A stretch of DNA of 64,000 bases from Pseudomonas lini (GTDB taxonomy: Bacteria; Pseudomonadota; Gammaproteobacteria; Pseudomonadales; Pseudomonadaceae). Both the position numbers and the translations under genes were made by a program. Under the pieces are notes generated by a model that saw nothing but the letters and a program-made list of their open reading frames with translations, was not told where the DNA came from and did no database searches. The stretch covers positions 1-64,000 of the forward strand of contig NZ_JYLB01000015.1 of the NCBI RefSeq assembly GCF_001042905.1. The letters are read 5' to 3'. Every line of letters begins with the position of its first letter. Position 1 is the first letter of the stretch. Positions 26,239 to 35,037 of the stretch are shown here, piece by piece.

Positions 26239-27801
26239 TCAAAGATGAATGACTGCCAAGTCCAGCCGGCCGTAATCCCCCTCGGCATGCTCGCTTCTGG
26301 GCGGAACATGGTGGGTTTTCATCACCTGATCCCCTTGCAGGGTTTCCAGGTGAATGTCGAAGCCCCAGAGGCGGTGCAGGTGCTTGAGCACTTCGTCGGT
26401 GGAATCACCCAGCGGTTTGCGGTCGTGTTGCTGGTGACGCAAGGTCAGGGAACGGTCGCCACGCCGGTCAATGCTGTAGATCTGTATGTTGGGTTCGCGA
26501 TTGCCCAGGTTGTATTGCGCTGCCAGGGTTTCACGAATGGTTCGATAGCCGTCCTCGTCGTGTATCGCCGGAACCAGCAGATCGTCCTTCTGATCGTCAT
26601 CGAGGATGCTGAACAGCTTGAGATCGCGGATCACTTTGGGTGACAGGTACTGCAGGATAAAACTCTCGTCCTTGAAGCTGCTCATGGCGAATTTGATGCT
26701 GGACAGCCAGTCGGTGCCAGCGATTTCCGGAAACCAGCGATAGTCCTCTTCGGTGGGCGCTTCACATATCCGGCGGATATCGCGATACATGGCAAAACCC
26801 AGGGTGTAGGGGTTGATGCCGTTGTAGTAGGGGCTGTCGAAGCCGGGTTGAAAGACCACGCTGGTATGGGAAGTCAGGAACTCCATCATGAAGCCTTCGG
26901 TGACCAGGCCTTCGTCATACAAGTCGTTCATCAAGGTGTAGTGCCAGAACGTGGCCCAGCCTTCGTTCATCACCTGGGTCTGGCGCTGTGGATAAAAATA
27001 CTGGGCGATCTTGCGCACGATCCGCACGATTTCGCGCTGCCAGGGCTCCAGCAGCGGCGCGTGTTTTTCGATGAAGTACAGGATATTTTCCTGAGGTTCG
27101 GCGGGGAAGCGTGCGTTGTCCTTATCGCTGTACTTGTCCGCGCCTTTTGGAATGGTCCGCCACAAATCGTTGATCTGCTTCTGCAGATGCTCCTCCCGAT
27201 CCTTCTGCCGACGGCGTTCTTCTTCGGCGGAAATCGGATAAGGGCGTTTGTAACGGTCGACGCCGTAATTCATCAGCGCATGGCAGGAATCGAGCAGGTC
27301 TTCTACCGCGTCGATGCCGTGGCGTTCTTCGCACTGCATGATGTACTGCTTGGCGAACACCAGGTAATCGATGATCGAGCTGGCGTCGGTCCAGGTGCGG
27401 AACAGGTAGTTGCCTTTGAAGAAACTGTTATGGCCATAGCACGCATGAGCCACCACCAGCGCCTGCATGCAGATGGTGTTTTCTTCCATCAGATAGGCAA
27501 TGCAGGGGTCTGAGTTGATCACAATCTCGTAGGCCAGTCCCATCTGGCCGCGACTGTAGGACTTTTCGGTGCTGAGGAAATGTTTGCCATAGGACCAATG
27601 GTGATAACCCAAGGGCATGCCGACAGAGGCATAGGCGTCCATCATCTGCTCGGCGGTGATCACTTCGATCTGGTTGGGATACGTATCCAGCGCGTAGCGG
27701 GCCGCGAGACGACTGATTTCGCGGTCGTAGGCCTGGATCAGCTCGAATGTCCATTCGGAGCCGGTGGAAATGGGTTGGCGCTTCTGCTCTTTGGCGGTCA
27801 T
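26239..27801 (-). CDS. ycgB: SpoVR/YcgB family protein
   Basis: 520 residues, the full length of the SpoVR family (E. coli YcgB). Conserved segments include the YHHWSYGKHF region, HACYGHNSFFKGNYLF, and MNEGWATFWHY, with clustered His/Glu. Biochemical function is not established. The gene overlaps yeaH by 4 bp (27798-27801), so the two are translationally coupled, and prkA lies upstream. This trio is known as an RpoS-dependent stationary-phase/nitrogen-starvation module. Confidence 0.93.
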   Translation of the reverse strand: MTAKEQKRQPISTGSEWTFELIQAYDREISRLAARYALDTYPNQIEVITAEQMMDAYASVGMPLGYHHWSYGKHFLSTEKSYSRGQMGLAYEIVINSDPCIAYLMEENTICMQALVVAHACYGHNSFFKGNYLFRTWTDASSIIDYLVFAKQYIMQCEERHGIDAVEDLLDSCHALMNYGVDRYKRPYPISAEEERRRQKDREEHLQKQINDLWRTIPKGADKYSDKDNARFPAEPQENILYFIEKHAPLLEPWQREIVRIVRKIAQYFYPQRQTQVMNEGWATFWHYTLMNDLYDEGLVTEGFMMEFLTSHTSVVFQPGFDSPYYNGINPYTLGFAMYRDIRRICEAPTEEDYRWFPEIAGTDWLSSIKFAMSSFKDESFILQYLSPKVIRDLKLFSILDDDQKDDLLVPAIHDEDGYRTIRETLAAQYNLGNREPNIQIYSIDRRGDRSLTLRHQQHDRKPLGDSTDEVLKHLHRLWGFDIHLETLQGDQVMKTHHVPPRSEHAEGDYGRLDLAVIHL

Positions 27802-29069
27802 GTCACTAACCTGCGCTGGAAGAGTTCACGAAAGACCGGATAGATATCCCCGGCCGAGACCAGTTGCTGCTGGGCAAAAGTGTCAGAGAAGGCTTCGGCG
27901 ATGCGTTCGTACTCGAACCACAAGGCCTGATGTTCGCGCGGGGTAATCTCAACATAAGTGTAGTACTGCACGAACGGCATGATCTGATTGATCAGGATGT
28001 CGCGGCAGATCGGCGAATCGTCGTTCCAGTTGTCGCCGTCGGACGCCTGGGCGGCATAGATGTTCCATTCATTGCTCGGATAACGCTCGGCCATGATCTC
28101 CTGCATCAGTTTCAGAGCGCTGGAGACGATGGTGCCGCCGGTTTCCCGGGAGTAGAAAAACTCCTCCTCATCCACTTCACGGGCGCTGGTGTGGTGGCGG
28201 ATGAACACGACGTCGATTTTGTCGTAGTTCCGCTTGAGGAACAGGTACAACAGGATGAAGAAGCGTTTGGCGATGTCCTTGGTCGCCTGGGTCATGGAGC
28301 CGGATACGTCCATCAGGCAGAACATCACTGCTTTGGAACTGGGGTTCGGCTGCTTGATCAGCAGGTTGTACTTGAGGTCGAAGGTGTCGAGAAACGGCAC
28401 TCGGTGAATGCGCGCGCTGAGCTTCTCGATTTCTGCTTCAAGCTCCTGGATATCGCCGAAGTTGTCCGGTTCTTCCCGTTTAAGCCGCAGCAGTTCTTCT
28501 TTGACTTCGCGCAATTTCGCCCGGCTGCTGCCGGACAAGGCAATGCGCCGGGCATGGGCCGAACGCAGCGTGCGGATAATGTTGATCCGTGATGGGTTGC
28601 CCTCGTTGCTGATGCCTGCGCGTACGGTCTTGAAGGTGTCGGTGCCGGTCAGGTGGCGTTTGACCAGATTAGGCAGTTCAAGGTCCTCGAACATGAATTC
28701 GAGGAATTCCTCCTGGGTAATCTGGAAGACGAATTCGTCCATCCCTTCACCCGTGTTACCGGCCTTGCCGGGGCCTCTGCCGCCGCCACCTCCGGGTGGA
28801 CGGGCAATGTGCTCGCCGCTGGTGAATTCCTTGTTGCCCGGGTGCACGATGGTTTGCTTGCCGCCACGACCGTGGTGAAGCACTGGCTCGTCGATATCGC
28901 GGCCGGGAATGCTGATCTGCTCGCCGTGTTCCATATCGGTAATGGAGCGCCGGCCGACCGCCTCTTCGACGGCCTTTTTGATGTGATCACGGTAGCGCCG
29001 CAGAAACCGCTGGCGGTTTACCGTGCTCTTGTTCTTGCCATTGAGACGTCGGTCGATCACATAGCTCAT
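27798..29069 (-). CDS. yeaH: YeaH/YhbH family protein (DUF444, VWA-like)
   Basis: 423 residues. The central part has a von Willebrand A-type metal-site motif (FCLMDVSGSMTQATKD), preceded by a Gly-rich stretch (GGGGGRGPGKAG) and a basic N-terminus. The YeaH partner kinase PrkA is encoded upstream and SpoVR downstream. The role is unclear; in E. coli it works with YeaG under stress. A 9-G homopolymer and a hairpin lie in the 203-bp gap to prkA. Confidence 0.93.
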   Translation of the reverse strand: MSYVIDRRLNGKNKSTVNRQRFLRRYRDHIKKAVEEAVGRRSITDMEHGEQISIPGRDIDEPVLHHGRGGKQTIVHPGNKEFTSGEHIARPPGGGGGRGPGKAGNTGEGMDEFVFQITQEEFLEFMFEDLELPNLVKRHLTGTDTFKTVRAGISNEGNPSRINIIRTLRSAHARRIALSGSSRAKLREVKEELLRLKREEPDNFGDIQELEAEIEKLSARIHRVPFLDTFDLKYNLLIKQPNPSSKAVMFCLMDVSGSMTQATKDIAKRFFILLYLFLKRNYDKIDVVFIRHHTSAREVDEEEFFYSRETGGTIVSSALKLMQEIMAERYPSNEWNIYAAQASDGDNWNDDSPICRDILINQIMPFVQYYTYVEITPREHQALWFEYERIAEAFSDTFAQQQLVSAGDIYPVFRELFQRRLVT

Positions 29070-29203
29070 GACTGCTCCTTAGAAGCTGTCCTGAAAGGGC
29101 GAGCGTTAACGCAGCAAATAAAGCCAGAGCTTGGGGGGGGGCACGCTCCTCCAAACGCTTTGGATGCTGCCTGAACCTCTCTACCGAATTTCGGACACCT
29201 CCA

Positions 29204-29239
29204 GAGGCCTGTGTAACAGAAAAAACGCAAACAGGCCTC
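29204..29239 (-). promoter_or_regulatory. Hairpin between prkA and yeaH
   Basis: GAGGCCTGT (29204-29212) and ACAGGCCTC (29231-29239) are exact complements around an A-rich 18-base loop. On the prkA transcript this is a stable stem just after the gene. It may terminate partially, protect a processed prkA mRNA end, or be inert. Confidence 0.35.
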
Positions 29240-29272
29240 GGGCTAACGACAACCGGTCTGACCGGCAGCGGG

Positions 29273-31195
29273 TTACTGGGATTTTCTGACCCGCAGGTAC
29301 CACTCGGACAGCAGTCGTACCTGTTTGTCGGTGTAGCCCCGCTCGACCATCCGTGTGACGAAGTCGTTGTGCTTCTGCTGGTCCTCTTTGCTGGCCTTGG
29401 CGTTGAAGCTGATGACCGGCAGCAAGTCCTCGGTGTTGGAGAACATTTTCTTCTCGATGACCACCCGCAGTTTTTCGTAGCTGAGCCAGGTTGGGTTCTT
29501 GCCGTTGTTGTTGGCTCGGGCGCGCAGTACGAAGTTGACGATTTCGTTGCGGAAATCCTTCGGATTGCTGATGCCGGCCGGTTTTTCGATTTTCTCCAGT
29601 TCTTCGTTCAGGGCTACGCGGTTGAGGATCTCGCCGGTTTCCGGATCGCGGTACTCCTGATCCTGAATCCAGAAGTCGGCGTACAGCACGTAGCGATCGA
29701 AGATGTTCTGGCCGTACTCGCTGTAAGACTCGAGGTAGGCAGTCTGGATCTCCTTGCCGATGAATTCGATATAACGCGGCGCCAGGTACTCTTTCAGGAA
29801 GCGCAGATAGCGTTCGCGGGTCTCGGCCTGGAACTGTTCCTGTTCGATCTGCTGTTCCAGCACGTAGAGCAGATGTACCGGGTTGGCGGCGATTTCGTGC
29901 GGATCGAAGTTGAAGACCTTCGACAGAATCTTGAAGGCGAAGCGGGTCGACAGACCGTTCATGCCTTCGTCGACACCGGCTGCATCGCGGTATTCCTGGA
30001 TCGACTTGGCCTTCGGATCGGTGTCCTTGAGGTTTTCGCCGTCATACACCCGCATCTTGGAGTAGATGTTGGAGTTTTCCGGTTCCTTGAGGCGCGAGAG
30101 CACGGTGAACTGAGCGAGCATTTTCAGAGTGTCGGGCGCGCAATGGGCCTTGGCCAGCGAGCTGTTGAACAGAAGCTTGTCGTAGATCTTCACCTCGTCG
30201 CTGACGCGCAGGCAGTACGGCACTTTGACGATATAGATCCGGTCGATGAACGCTTCGTTGTTCTTGTTGTTACGGAAGGTGTGCCATTCCGATTCGTTGG
30301 AGTGGGCGAGCAGGATCCCGGTAAACGGAATCGCCCCCAGGCCTTCGGTACTGTTGTAGTTGCCTTCCTGGGTGGCCGTCAGCAATGGGTGCAGCACCTT
30401 GATCGGTGCCTTGAACATTTCGACGAACTCCATCAGGCCCTGGTTGGCCCGGCACAGCGCCCCCGAGTAGCTGTAGGCATCGGCGTCGTTCTGCGGGAAC
30501 TCTTCCAGTTTGCGGATATCGACCTTGCCCACCAGTGCCGAGATGTCCTGGTTGTTTTCATCTCCCGGCTCGGTTTTCGCGACCGCAATCTGGTTGAGGA
30601 TCGATGGGTAGAGTTTCACCACGCGGAACTGGCTGATATCGCCGCCGAATTCGGCCAGGCGCTTGGTGGCCCATGGCGACATGATGGTATTGAGATAGCG
30701 CCGGGGAATGCCGAAGTCTTCTTCGAGGATCGCGCCATCTTCGGTGGCGTTGAACAGACCCAGAGGCGACTCGAAAACCGGCGAACCCTTGATCGCGTAG
30801 AAGGGCACCTTCTCGATCAGCTGTTTCAGCTTTTCGGCCAGGGACGATTTACCGCCACCGACAGGGCCCAGCAGATAGAGGATTTGTTTCTTCTCTTCCA
30901 GGCCCTGAGCGGCATGGCGGAAATACGACACGATCTGGTCGATGCATTCTTCCATCCCGTGGAAGTCCTCAAAGGCCGGATAGCGGCGGATCACCTTGTT
31001 GGAAAAGATTCGCGACAGCCTCGAGTTGGTCGAGGTGTCGAGCAGCTCCGGTTCGCCGATGGCCAGCAAGAGACGCTCGGCGGCGGAGGCGTAGGCGCTA
31101 CGCTCCTTCTTGCACAGTTCCAGGTACTCCTGCAGGGAGAATTCTTCCTGGCGTGTGGACTCGAAGCGTTGTTGGAAGTGGCTAAAGATACTCAT
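29273..31195 (-). CDS. prkA: PrkA/YeaG serine protein kinase
   Basis: 640 residues. An AAA-type P-loop (LLGPVGGGKSSLAEKLK, about residue 110) is followed by the long PrkA core (FNATEDGAILEEDFG..., KVLHPLLTATQEGNYN) and the C-terminal PrkA domain. The protein is a cytoplasmic AAA+ kinase of the stationary-phase and nitrogen-stress response. First gene of prkA-yeaH-spoVR. ATG at 31195 with AGGTGACG upstream. Confidence 0.95.
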   Translation of the reverse strand: MSIFSHFQQRFESTRQEEFSLQEYLELCKKERSAYASAAERLLLAIGEPELLDTSTNSRLSRIFSNKVIRRYPAFEDFHGMEECIDQIVSYFRHAAQGLEEKKQILYLLGPVGGGKSSLAEKLKQLIEKVPFYAIKGSPVFESPLGLFNATEDGAILEEDFGIPRRYLNTIMSPWATKRLAEFGGDISQFRVVKLYPSILNQIAVAKTEPGDENNQDISALVGKVDIRKLEEFPQNDADAYSYSGALCRANQGLMEFVEMFKAPIKVLHPLLTATQEGNYNSTEGLGAIPFTGILLAHSNESEWHTFRNNKNNEAFIDRIYIVKVPYCLRVSDEVKIYDKLLFNSSLAKAHCAPDTLKMLAQFTVLSRLKEPENSNIYSKMRVYDGENLKDTDPKAKSIQEYRDAAGVDEGMNGLSTRFAFKILSKVFNFDPHEIAANPVHLLYVLEQQIEQEQFQAETRERYLRFLKEYLAPRYIEFIGKEIQTAYLESYSEYGQNIFDRYVLYADFWIQDQEYRDPETGEILNRVALNEELEKIEKPAGISNPKDFRNEIVNFVLRARANNNGKNPTWLSYEKLRVVIEKKMFSNTEDLLPVISFNAKASKEDQQKHNDFVTRMVERGYTDKQVRLLSEWYLRVRKSQ

Positions 31196-31492
31196 GACGT
31201 CACCTCGCTCGATACGTGGAGCCGACGCCGGATCAGTCAGTCGATGCTGGCAAGCAACTGAATATGCAGTTGCTGTTTACCCCCCAGAACACCTTCAGGG
31301 TATCAACCCCGAAAGCTACTCCCGATGACCCGCGCGCCGGTGTACCGGCTCTCCCCTGTTTTGGATGGCCTGCGCTTAAGGATAGTTCGGAATCTTGAAG
31401 GTAAAGGCGCAATAAGTAATTAGTTGTGGCAGACCGTTCGTCAGCCAGCGCGCGAGCCCACGGGGGCCGGGCCTTGCGCGCCTTGAAAAAAA
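31196..31492. other. prkA upstream region, no gene seen
   Basis: 297 bp between glpE and prkA. It must hold the prkA promoter; no clear sigma-70 or sigma-54 boxes were recognised. A GC-rich imperfect inverted repeat (GCGCGC...GCGCGC, about 31449-31482) near the glpE end may act as a terminator, without a good U run. Confidence 0.4.
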
Positions 31493-31822
31493 TTATTCGG
31501 AAGTGCCTTGCGCCGTTTCCGAAGGATAGGTCGTACGCCACAGCTCAAAACCGCCATCCATGCTGTAGACGTCGGAGAAGCCCTGACTGATCAGGTAAGC
31601 GGCCGCGCCCTGGCTGGAATTTCCGTGATAGCAGACCACTACCGTCGGCGCGTCCAGGTCAGCGCCCTGAATGAAAGCATGCAGAGAATGATTGTCCAGG
31701 TGCTTGGAGCCGGCAATGTGCAGCGCGGCAAAAGTTGCCGGATCGCGGACATCGACCACCACCGCGCCTTGTTCGCGCAGGGCCTGGGCCTGTTCTGGGG
31801 GGATACGTTTGAATTCGCTCAT
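31493..31822 (-). CDS. glpE: GlpE, single-domain thiosulfate sulfurtransferase (rhodanese)
   Basis: 109 residues, one rhodanese domain. The active-site Cys64 lies in VVVCYHGNSSQ and the conserved DVRDPATFAALHI segment is at 24-36. It transfers sulfane sulfur from thiosulfate to acceptors such as cyanide or thioredoxin in the cytoplasm. It follows apaH by 33 bp on the same strand and probably ends that transcript. Confidence 0.93.
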   Translation of the reverse strand: MSEFKRIPPEQAQALREQGAVVVDVRDPATFAALHIAGSKHLDNHSLHAFIQGADLDAPTVVVCYHGNSSQGAAAYLISQGFSDVYSMDGGFELWRTTYPSETAQGTSE

Positions 31823-31855
31823 GGCGGGCTCCTGTGGCTCGGCTGAAAGCGCAGT

Positions 31856-32737
31856 CTAGCGCGGGGCGCTGGCTGACGTTTGTTCGGGAATAGAGGCGGC
31901 GACAGCCGGCCGAGCGTGGCCATGGGCGTCGCATTTACATTGCAGGCGCTCGCCGGTGTCGACGTTCATCAGGGTCATGGCGCCACCCCAGACGCAACCA
32001 GTGTCGAGCGCAAACAGACCCGGCTCGTTGCACTGGCCTTCGAGCGCCGCCCAGTGGCCGAAGATGATCTTCAGGCCTTTGGTCTTGCGCTCCTTGTGGG
32101 TGAACCACGGCGCATAACCCGGCGGTGCGGTGTCGATGCCTTCCTTGCCCTTGAGATCAAGCTTGCCGTCACTGGTGCAAAAGCGCATCCGGGTGAAATA
32201 ATTGGTGATGACTCGCAAGCGCGCCGCGCCTTTGAGGTCGTTGTCCCATTTCACCGGTTCGTTGCCGTACATACCGTCAAGGTAAGGTGCGAAGCGGTTG
32301 TCGTCGTGCAGGGCTTCTTCGACTTCGGCGGCGCACTTCAAGGCTTTGCGCAGCGACCATTGAGGCGGGATGCCGGCATGGACCAGGGCGATATCGCGTT
32401 GTTCGTCGTAATGCATGAGCTTTTGTTGCCGAACCCACTCCAGCAGCTCCCCGCAATCGGGTGCCTCAAGAATTTCGCGCAGCGTGTCGGCCTTCTTCAG
32501 GCGTTCGATGTTTTGCCCGACGGCCAGCAAGTGCAGGTCATGATTGCCGAGTACACAGATCAGCGATTCGCGGATGCTAAAGAGGAAGCGCAAGGTATCC
32601 AGCGACTGTGGGCCACGGTTGATGAGGTCGCCCACCAGCCATAGACGGTCCCGGGCAGGGTCGAAGGCGACTTGCTTGAGCAGGCATTGCAGCGGTTCAA
32701 GGCAACCTTGCAAGTCGCCGACGGCATACGTCGCCAT
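31856..32737 (-). CDS. apaH: ApaH, symmetrical bis(5'-nucleosyl)-tetraphosphatase
   Basis: 293 residues. Metallophosphoesterase motifs are intact: the start MATYAVGDLQGCL (GDxxG), LVGDLINRGP (GDxxNRG) and VLGNHDLHL (GNHD). It hydrolyses Ap4A and removes Np4 caps from RNA. Its ATG overlaps the apaG stop by one base. The C-terminal ~20 residues (RPAVAASIPEQTSASAPR) are a low-complexity tail. Confidence 0.96.
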   Translation of the reverse strand: MATYAVGDLQGCLEPLQCLLKQVAFDPARDRLWLVGDLINRGPQSLDTLRFLFSIRESLICVLGNHDLHLLAVGQNIERLKKADTLREILEAPDCGELLEWVRQQKLMHYDEQRDIALVHAGIPPQWSLRKALKCAAEVEEALHDDNRFAPYLDGMYGNEPVKWDNDLKGAARLRVITNYFTRMRFCTSDGKLDLKGKEGIDTAPPGYAPWFTHKERKTKGLKIIFGHWAALEGQCNEPGLFALDTGCVWGGAMTLMNVDTGERLQCKCDAHGHARPAVAASIPEQTSASAPR

Positions 32738-33117
32738 CAGTGCAGGGCTCCGGGTACTGCCAGACGAAACGGAGCGATGACAGCATCGAAGTGTTTACCG
32801 TCGTCGGCGATCATTTCATAAGTGCCTTGCATCGTGCCGACCTTGGAGGTCATGACAGTGCCGCTGCTGTAAGTGTGGCTCTTGCCCACGTCGATCAACG
32901 GCTGCTGGCCGACGACGCCTGCGCCGCGAACCTCCTCGACATGCCCGTCACCGTCGGTGATCACCCAGTGCCGTGAAAGCAGTTTGGCGGGCACCAGGCC
33001 ATTGTTCTGCACGGTGATGGTGTAGGCGAAGGCAAAGCGATTTTGCTCGGGTTGCGATTGTTCTGCCAGATAGCGGGTGACGACGCTGACGTCGACCTGA
33101 TAACGAGGATCGGACAT
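32737..33117 (-). CDS. apaG: ApaG
   Basis: 126 residues, one ApaG domain (immunoglobulin-like beta fold) with the conserved core YTITVQNNGLVPAKLLSRHW, then GVVGQQPLIDVGKSHTYSSG. The molecular role is unsettled; it is conserved between rsmA and apaH across gammaproteobacteria. It overlaps apaH by one base and follows rsmA after 115 bp. Confidence 0.95.
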   Translation of the reverse strand: MSDPRYQVDVSVVTRYLAEQSQPEQNRFAFAYTITVQNNGLVPAKLLSRHWVITDGDGHVEEVRGAGVVGQQPLIDVGKSHTYSSGTVMTSKVGTMQGTYEMIADDGKHFDAVIAPFRLAVPGALH

Positions 33118-33232
33118 GCAAAAGGCCTTAGAAACGAAGCGGGACGCGGGGCATAGCTGATAGAACTCAGTCTAGGCCAAGTATCGGGTAGTAAACCAGA
33201 GTGGCGTCCTACCCGATAGCGCTCATCGCCTT

Positions 33233-34051
33233 TCAGTCGGTGACAGGCTTTTGTAGGACTTGTTCGCTGAGCTTGTCGGCCAGGCGCACGAAGGCAGCCA
33301 GATCGAGCTGCTCGGGGCGCAAGCTGCCATCTACGCCGGCGGCTTCGATTTCGGCGTTGCTCAGCAGCAATTTGAGCGTGTTGCGCAATGTCTTGCGGCG
33401 CTGGTTGAAGGCTTCGCGCACGACGCGCTCCAGCAGTTTGTGATCTTTGGCTGGATGCGGGAGTACCGCATGAGGCACCAGACGCACGATGGCCGAATCG
33501 ACCTTCGGCGGCGGATTGAATGCGCCAGGGCCAACGTTGAACAGATGTTCGACCCGGCAGTGGTACTGAACCATGATCGACAGGCGACCCCAGTCACCGC
33601 CACCAGGACCGGCCGCCATGCGTTCGACCACTTCCTTTTGCAGCATGAAGTGCATGTCGCGGATCAGGCTGGCGTTATGCAGCAGGTGGAAAATCAGCGG
33701 CGTAGAGATGTTGTACGGCAGGTTGCCGACTACCCGAAGACTGCCCGGTGCTGCGTTCAGACTGGTGAAGTCGAACTTCAGCGCATCACCCTGGTGCAGG
33801 TTGAAATTGCTCCTGCCGGCGAACTGCTGATTGAGGATCGGAACCAGGTCTTTGTCGAGCTCCACCACGTCCAGCTGGGCGCCGCTGTTGAGCAGGCCTT
33901 GGGTCAGTGCGCCCTGGCCCGGGCCGATTTCCAGCAGACGGTCTTCGGGTTTGGCATGAATGGAACGCAGGATGCGGTCGATAACGCCGGCATCATGCAG
34001 GAAGTTCTGGCCGAAGCGCTTACGCGCCCGGTGTTGGTAATGCTCGGTCAT
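33233..34051 (-). CDS. rsmA: RsmA/KsgA, 16S rRNA dimethyladenosine transferase
   Basis: 272 residues. N-terminal KRFGQNFLHD, SAM motif LLEIGPGQGALTQ and the NLPYNIS catalytic motif are all present. It dimethylates A1518/A1519 in helix 45 during 30S assembly. ATG at 34051 overlaps the pdxA stop by four bases (ATGA), so translation is coupled. KsgA is the older name. Confidence 0.97.
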   Translation of the reverse strand: MTEHYQHRARKRFGQNFLHDAGVIDRILRSIHAKPEDRLLEIGPGQGALTQGLLNSGAQLDVVELDKDLVPILNQQFAGRSNFNLHQGDALKFDFTSLNAAPGSLRVVGNLPYNISTPLIFHLLHNASLIRDMHFMLQKEVVERMAAGPGGGDWGRLSIMVQYHCRVEHLFNVGPGAFNPPPKVDSAIVRLVPHAVLPHPAKDHKLLERVVREAFNQRRKTLRNTLKLLLSNAEIEAAGVDGSLRPEQLDLAAFVRLADKLSEQVLQKPVTD

Positions 34052-35037
34052 AAACGGGTCTCGGCCATCTGGTAGGCGGTTTCCAGGGCGACTTGCAGGC
34101 TGCCGGTATCGATTTTGCCGCTACCGGCCAGATCCAGGGCAGTGCCGTGGTCGACCGATGTGCGGATGATCGGCAAGCCGAGGGTCACGTTGACTGCCGC
34201 GCCGAAGCCTTTGTATTTCAGCACGGGCAGGCCCTGGTCGTGGTACATCGCCAGCACCGCGTCGCAGTGCTCCAGATATTTGGGGGTAAACAGAGTGTCG
34301 GCGGGCAGGGGACCGCGAAGGTCCATGCCCTCGCCGCGCAGGCGCTCTAATGTAGGTTCGATGATGTCGATTTCTTCATGGCCCAGGTGACCGCCTTCAC
34401 CGGCGTGCGGGTTAAGCCCGCACACCAGGATGCGTGGCTGGGCGATGCCGAATTTTTCTTGCAGGTCGGCGTACAGGATCCGCGTGACCCGCTCCAGGCG
34501 CTCCGGTGTGATTGCATCGGCAATCTCGCGAAGGGGCAGGTGAGTGGTGACCAATGCCACGCGCAAGCCGCGGGTGGCGAGCATCATCACCACTTGCGCG
34601 GTATGAGTCAGGTCAGCGAGAAATTCCGTGTGCCCGGAAAAGGCGATTCCGGATTCATTGATCACGCCCTTGTGCACAGGGGCGGTGATCATGCCGGCGA
34701 AATGCCCGTCCAGGCAGCCCTGGCCAGCACGCGTCAGGGTTTCCAGAACGAAAGCCGCATTGGCTTTGTCCAGTTGCCCGGCGATGACCTTGGCGTTAAG
34801 CGGCGTATCCCACACATACAGGCTGTTGGCCGGGGCTGGAATATCTGGCCAGCTGTCTGGCGTTACCGGCAGCAGATCGACAACCACGCCCAGCTGCGCG
34901 CCCCGCTCGATGAGCAGGTCGCGGCTGGTAATGGCAATCAGAGGGTGTGGCTGGGCTTGCGAGGCGAGCAGCAGGCACAGGTCAGGACCTATGCCGGCCG
35001 GTTCGCCGGGGGTCAACGCGAAACGCTTGGGTTTCAC
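34048..35037 (-). CDS. pdxA: PdxA, 4-hydroxythreonine-4-phosphate dehydrogenase
   Basis: 329 residues, starting at GTG 35037 (overlapping the surA stop by four bases, GTGA). The start KPKRFALTPGEPAGIGPDL and the later APVHKGVI, GHTEFLADL and HDQGLPVLKY segments are PdxA hallmarks, including the metal-binding histidines. It makes the amino ketone precursor for pyridoxal phosphate. Overlaps on both sides place it in one operon with lptD, surA and rsmA. Confidence 0.96.
   Translation of the reverse strand: MKPKRFALTPGEPAGIGPDLCLLLASQAQPHPLIAITSRDLLIERGAQLGVVVDLLPVTPDSWPDIPAPANSLYVWDTPLNAKVIAGQLDKANAAFVLETLTRAGQGCLDGHFAGMITAPVHKGVINESGIAFSGHTEFLADLTHTAQVVMMLATRGLRVALVTTHLPLREIADAITPERLERVTRILYADLQEKFGIAQPRILVCGLNPHAGEGGHLGHEEIDIIEPTLERLRGEGMDLRGPLPADTLFTPKYLEHCDAVLAMYHDQGLPVLKYKGFGAAVNVTLGLPIIRTSVDHGTALDLAGSGKIDTGSLQVALETAYQMAETRL

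Noticed and set aside
29369..31261. A 630-codon open frame opposite prkA
   Set aside because: Antisense shadow of a high-GC gene: no ribosome site, no recognisable domain, and prkA is clearly the coding strand.
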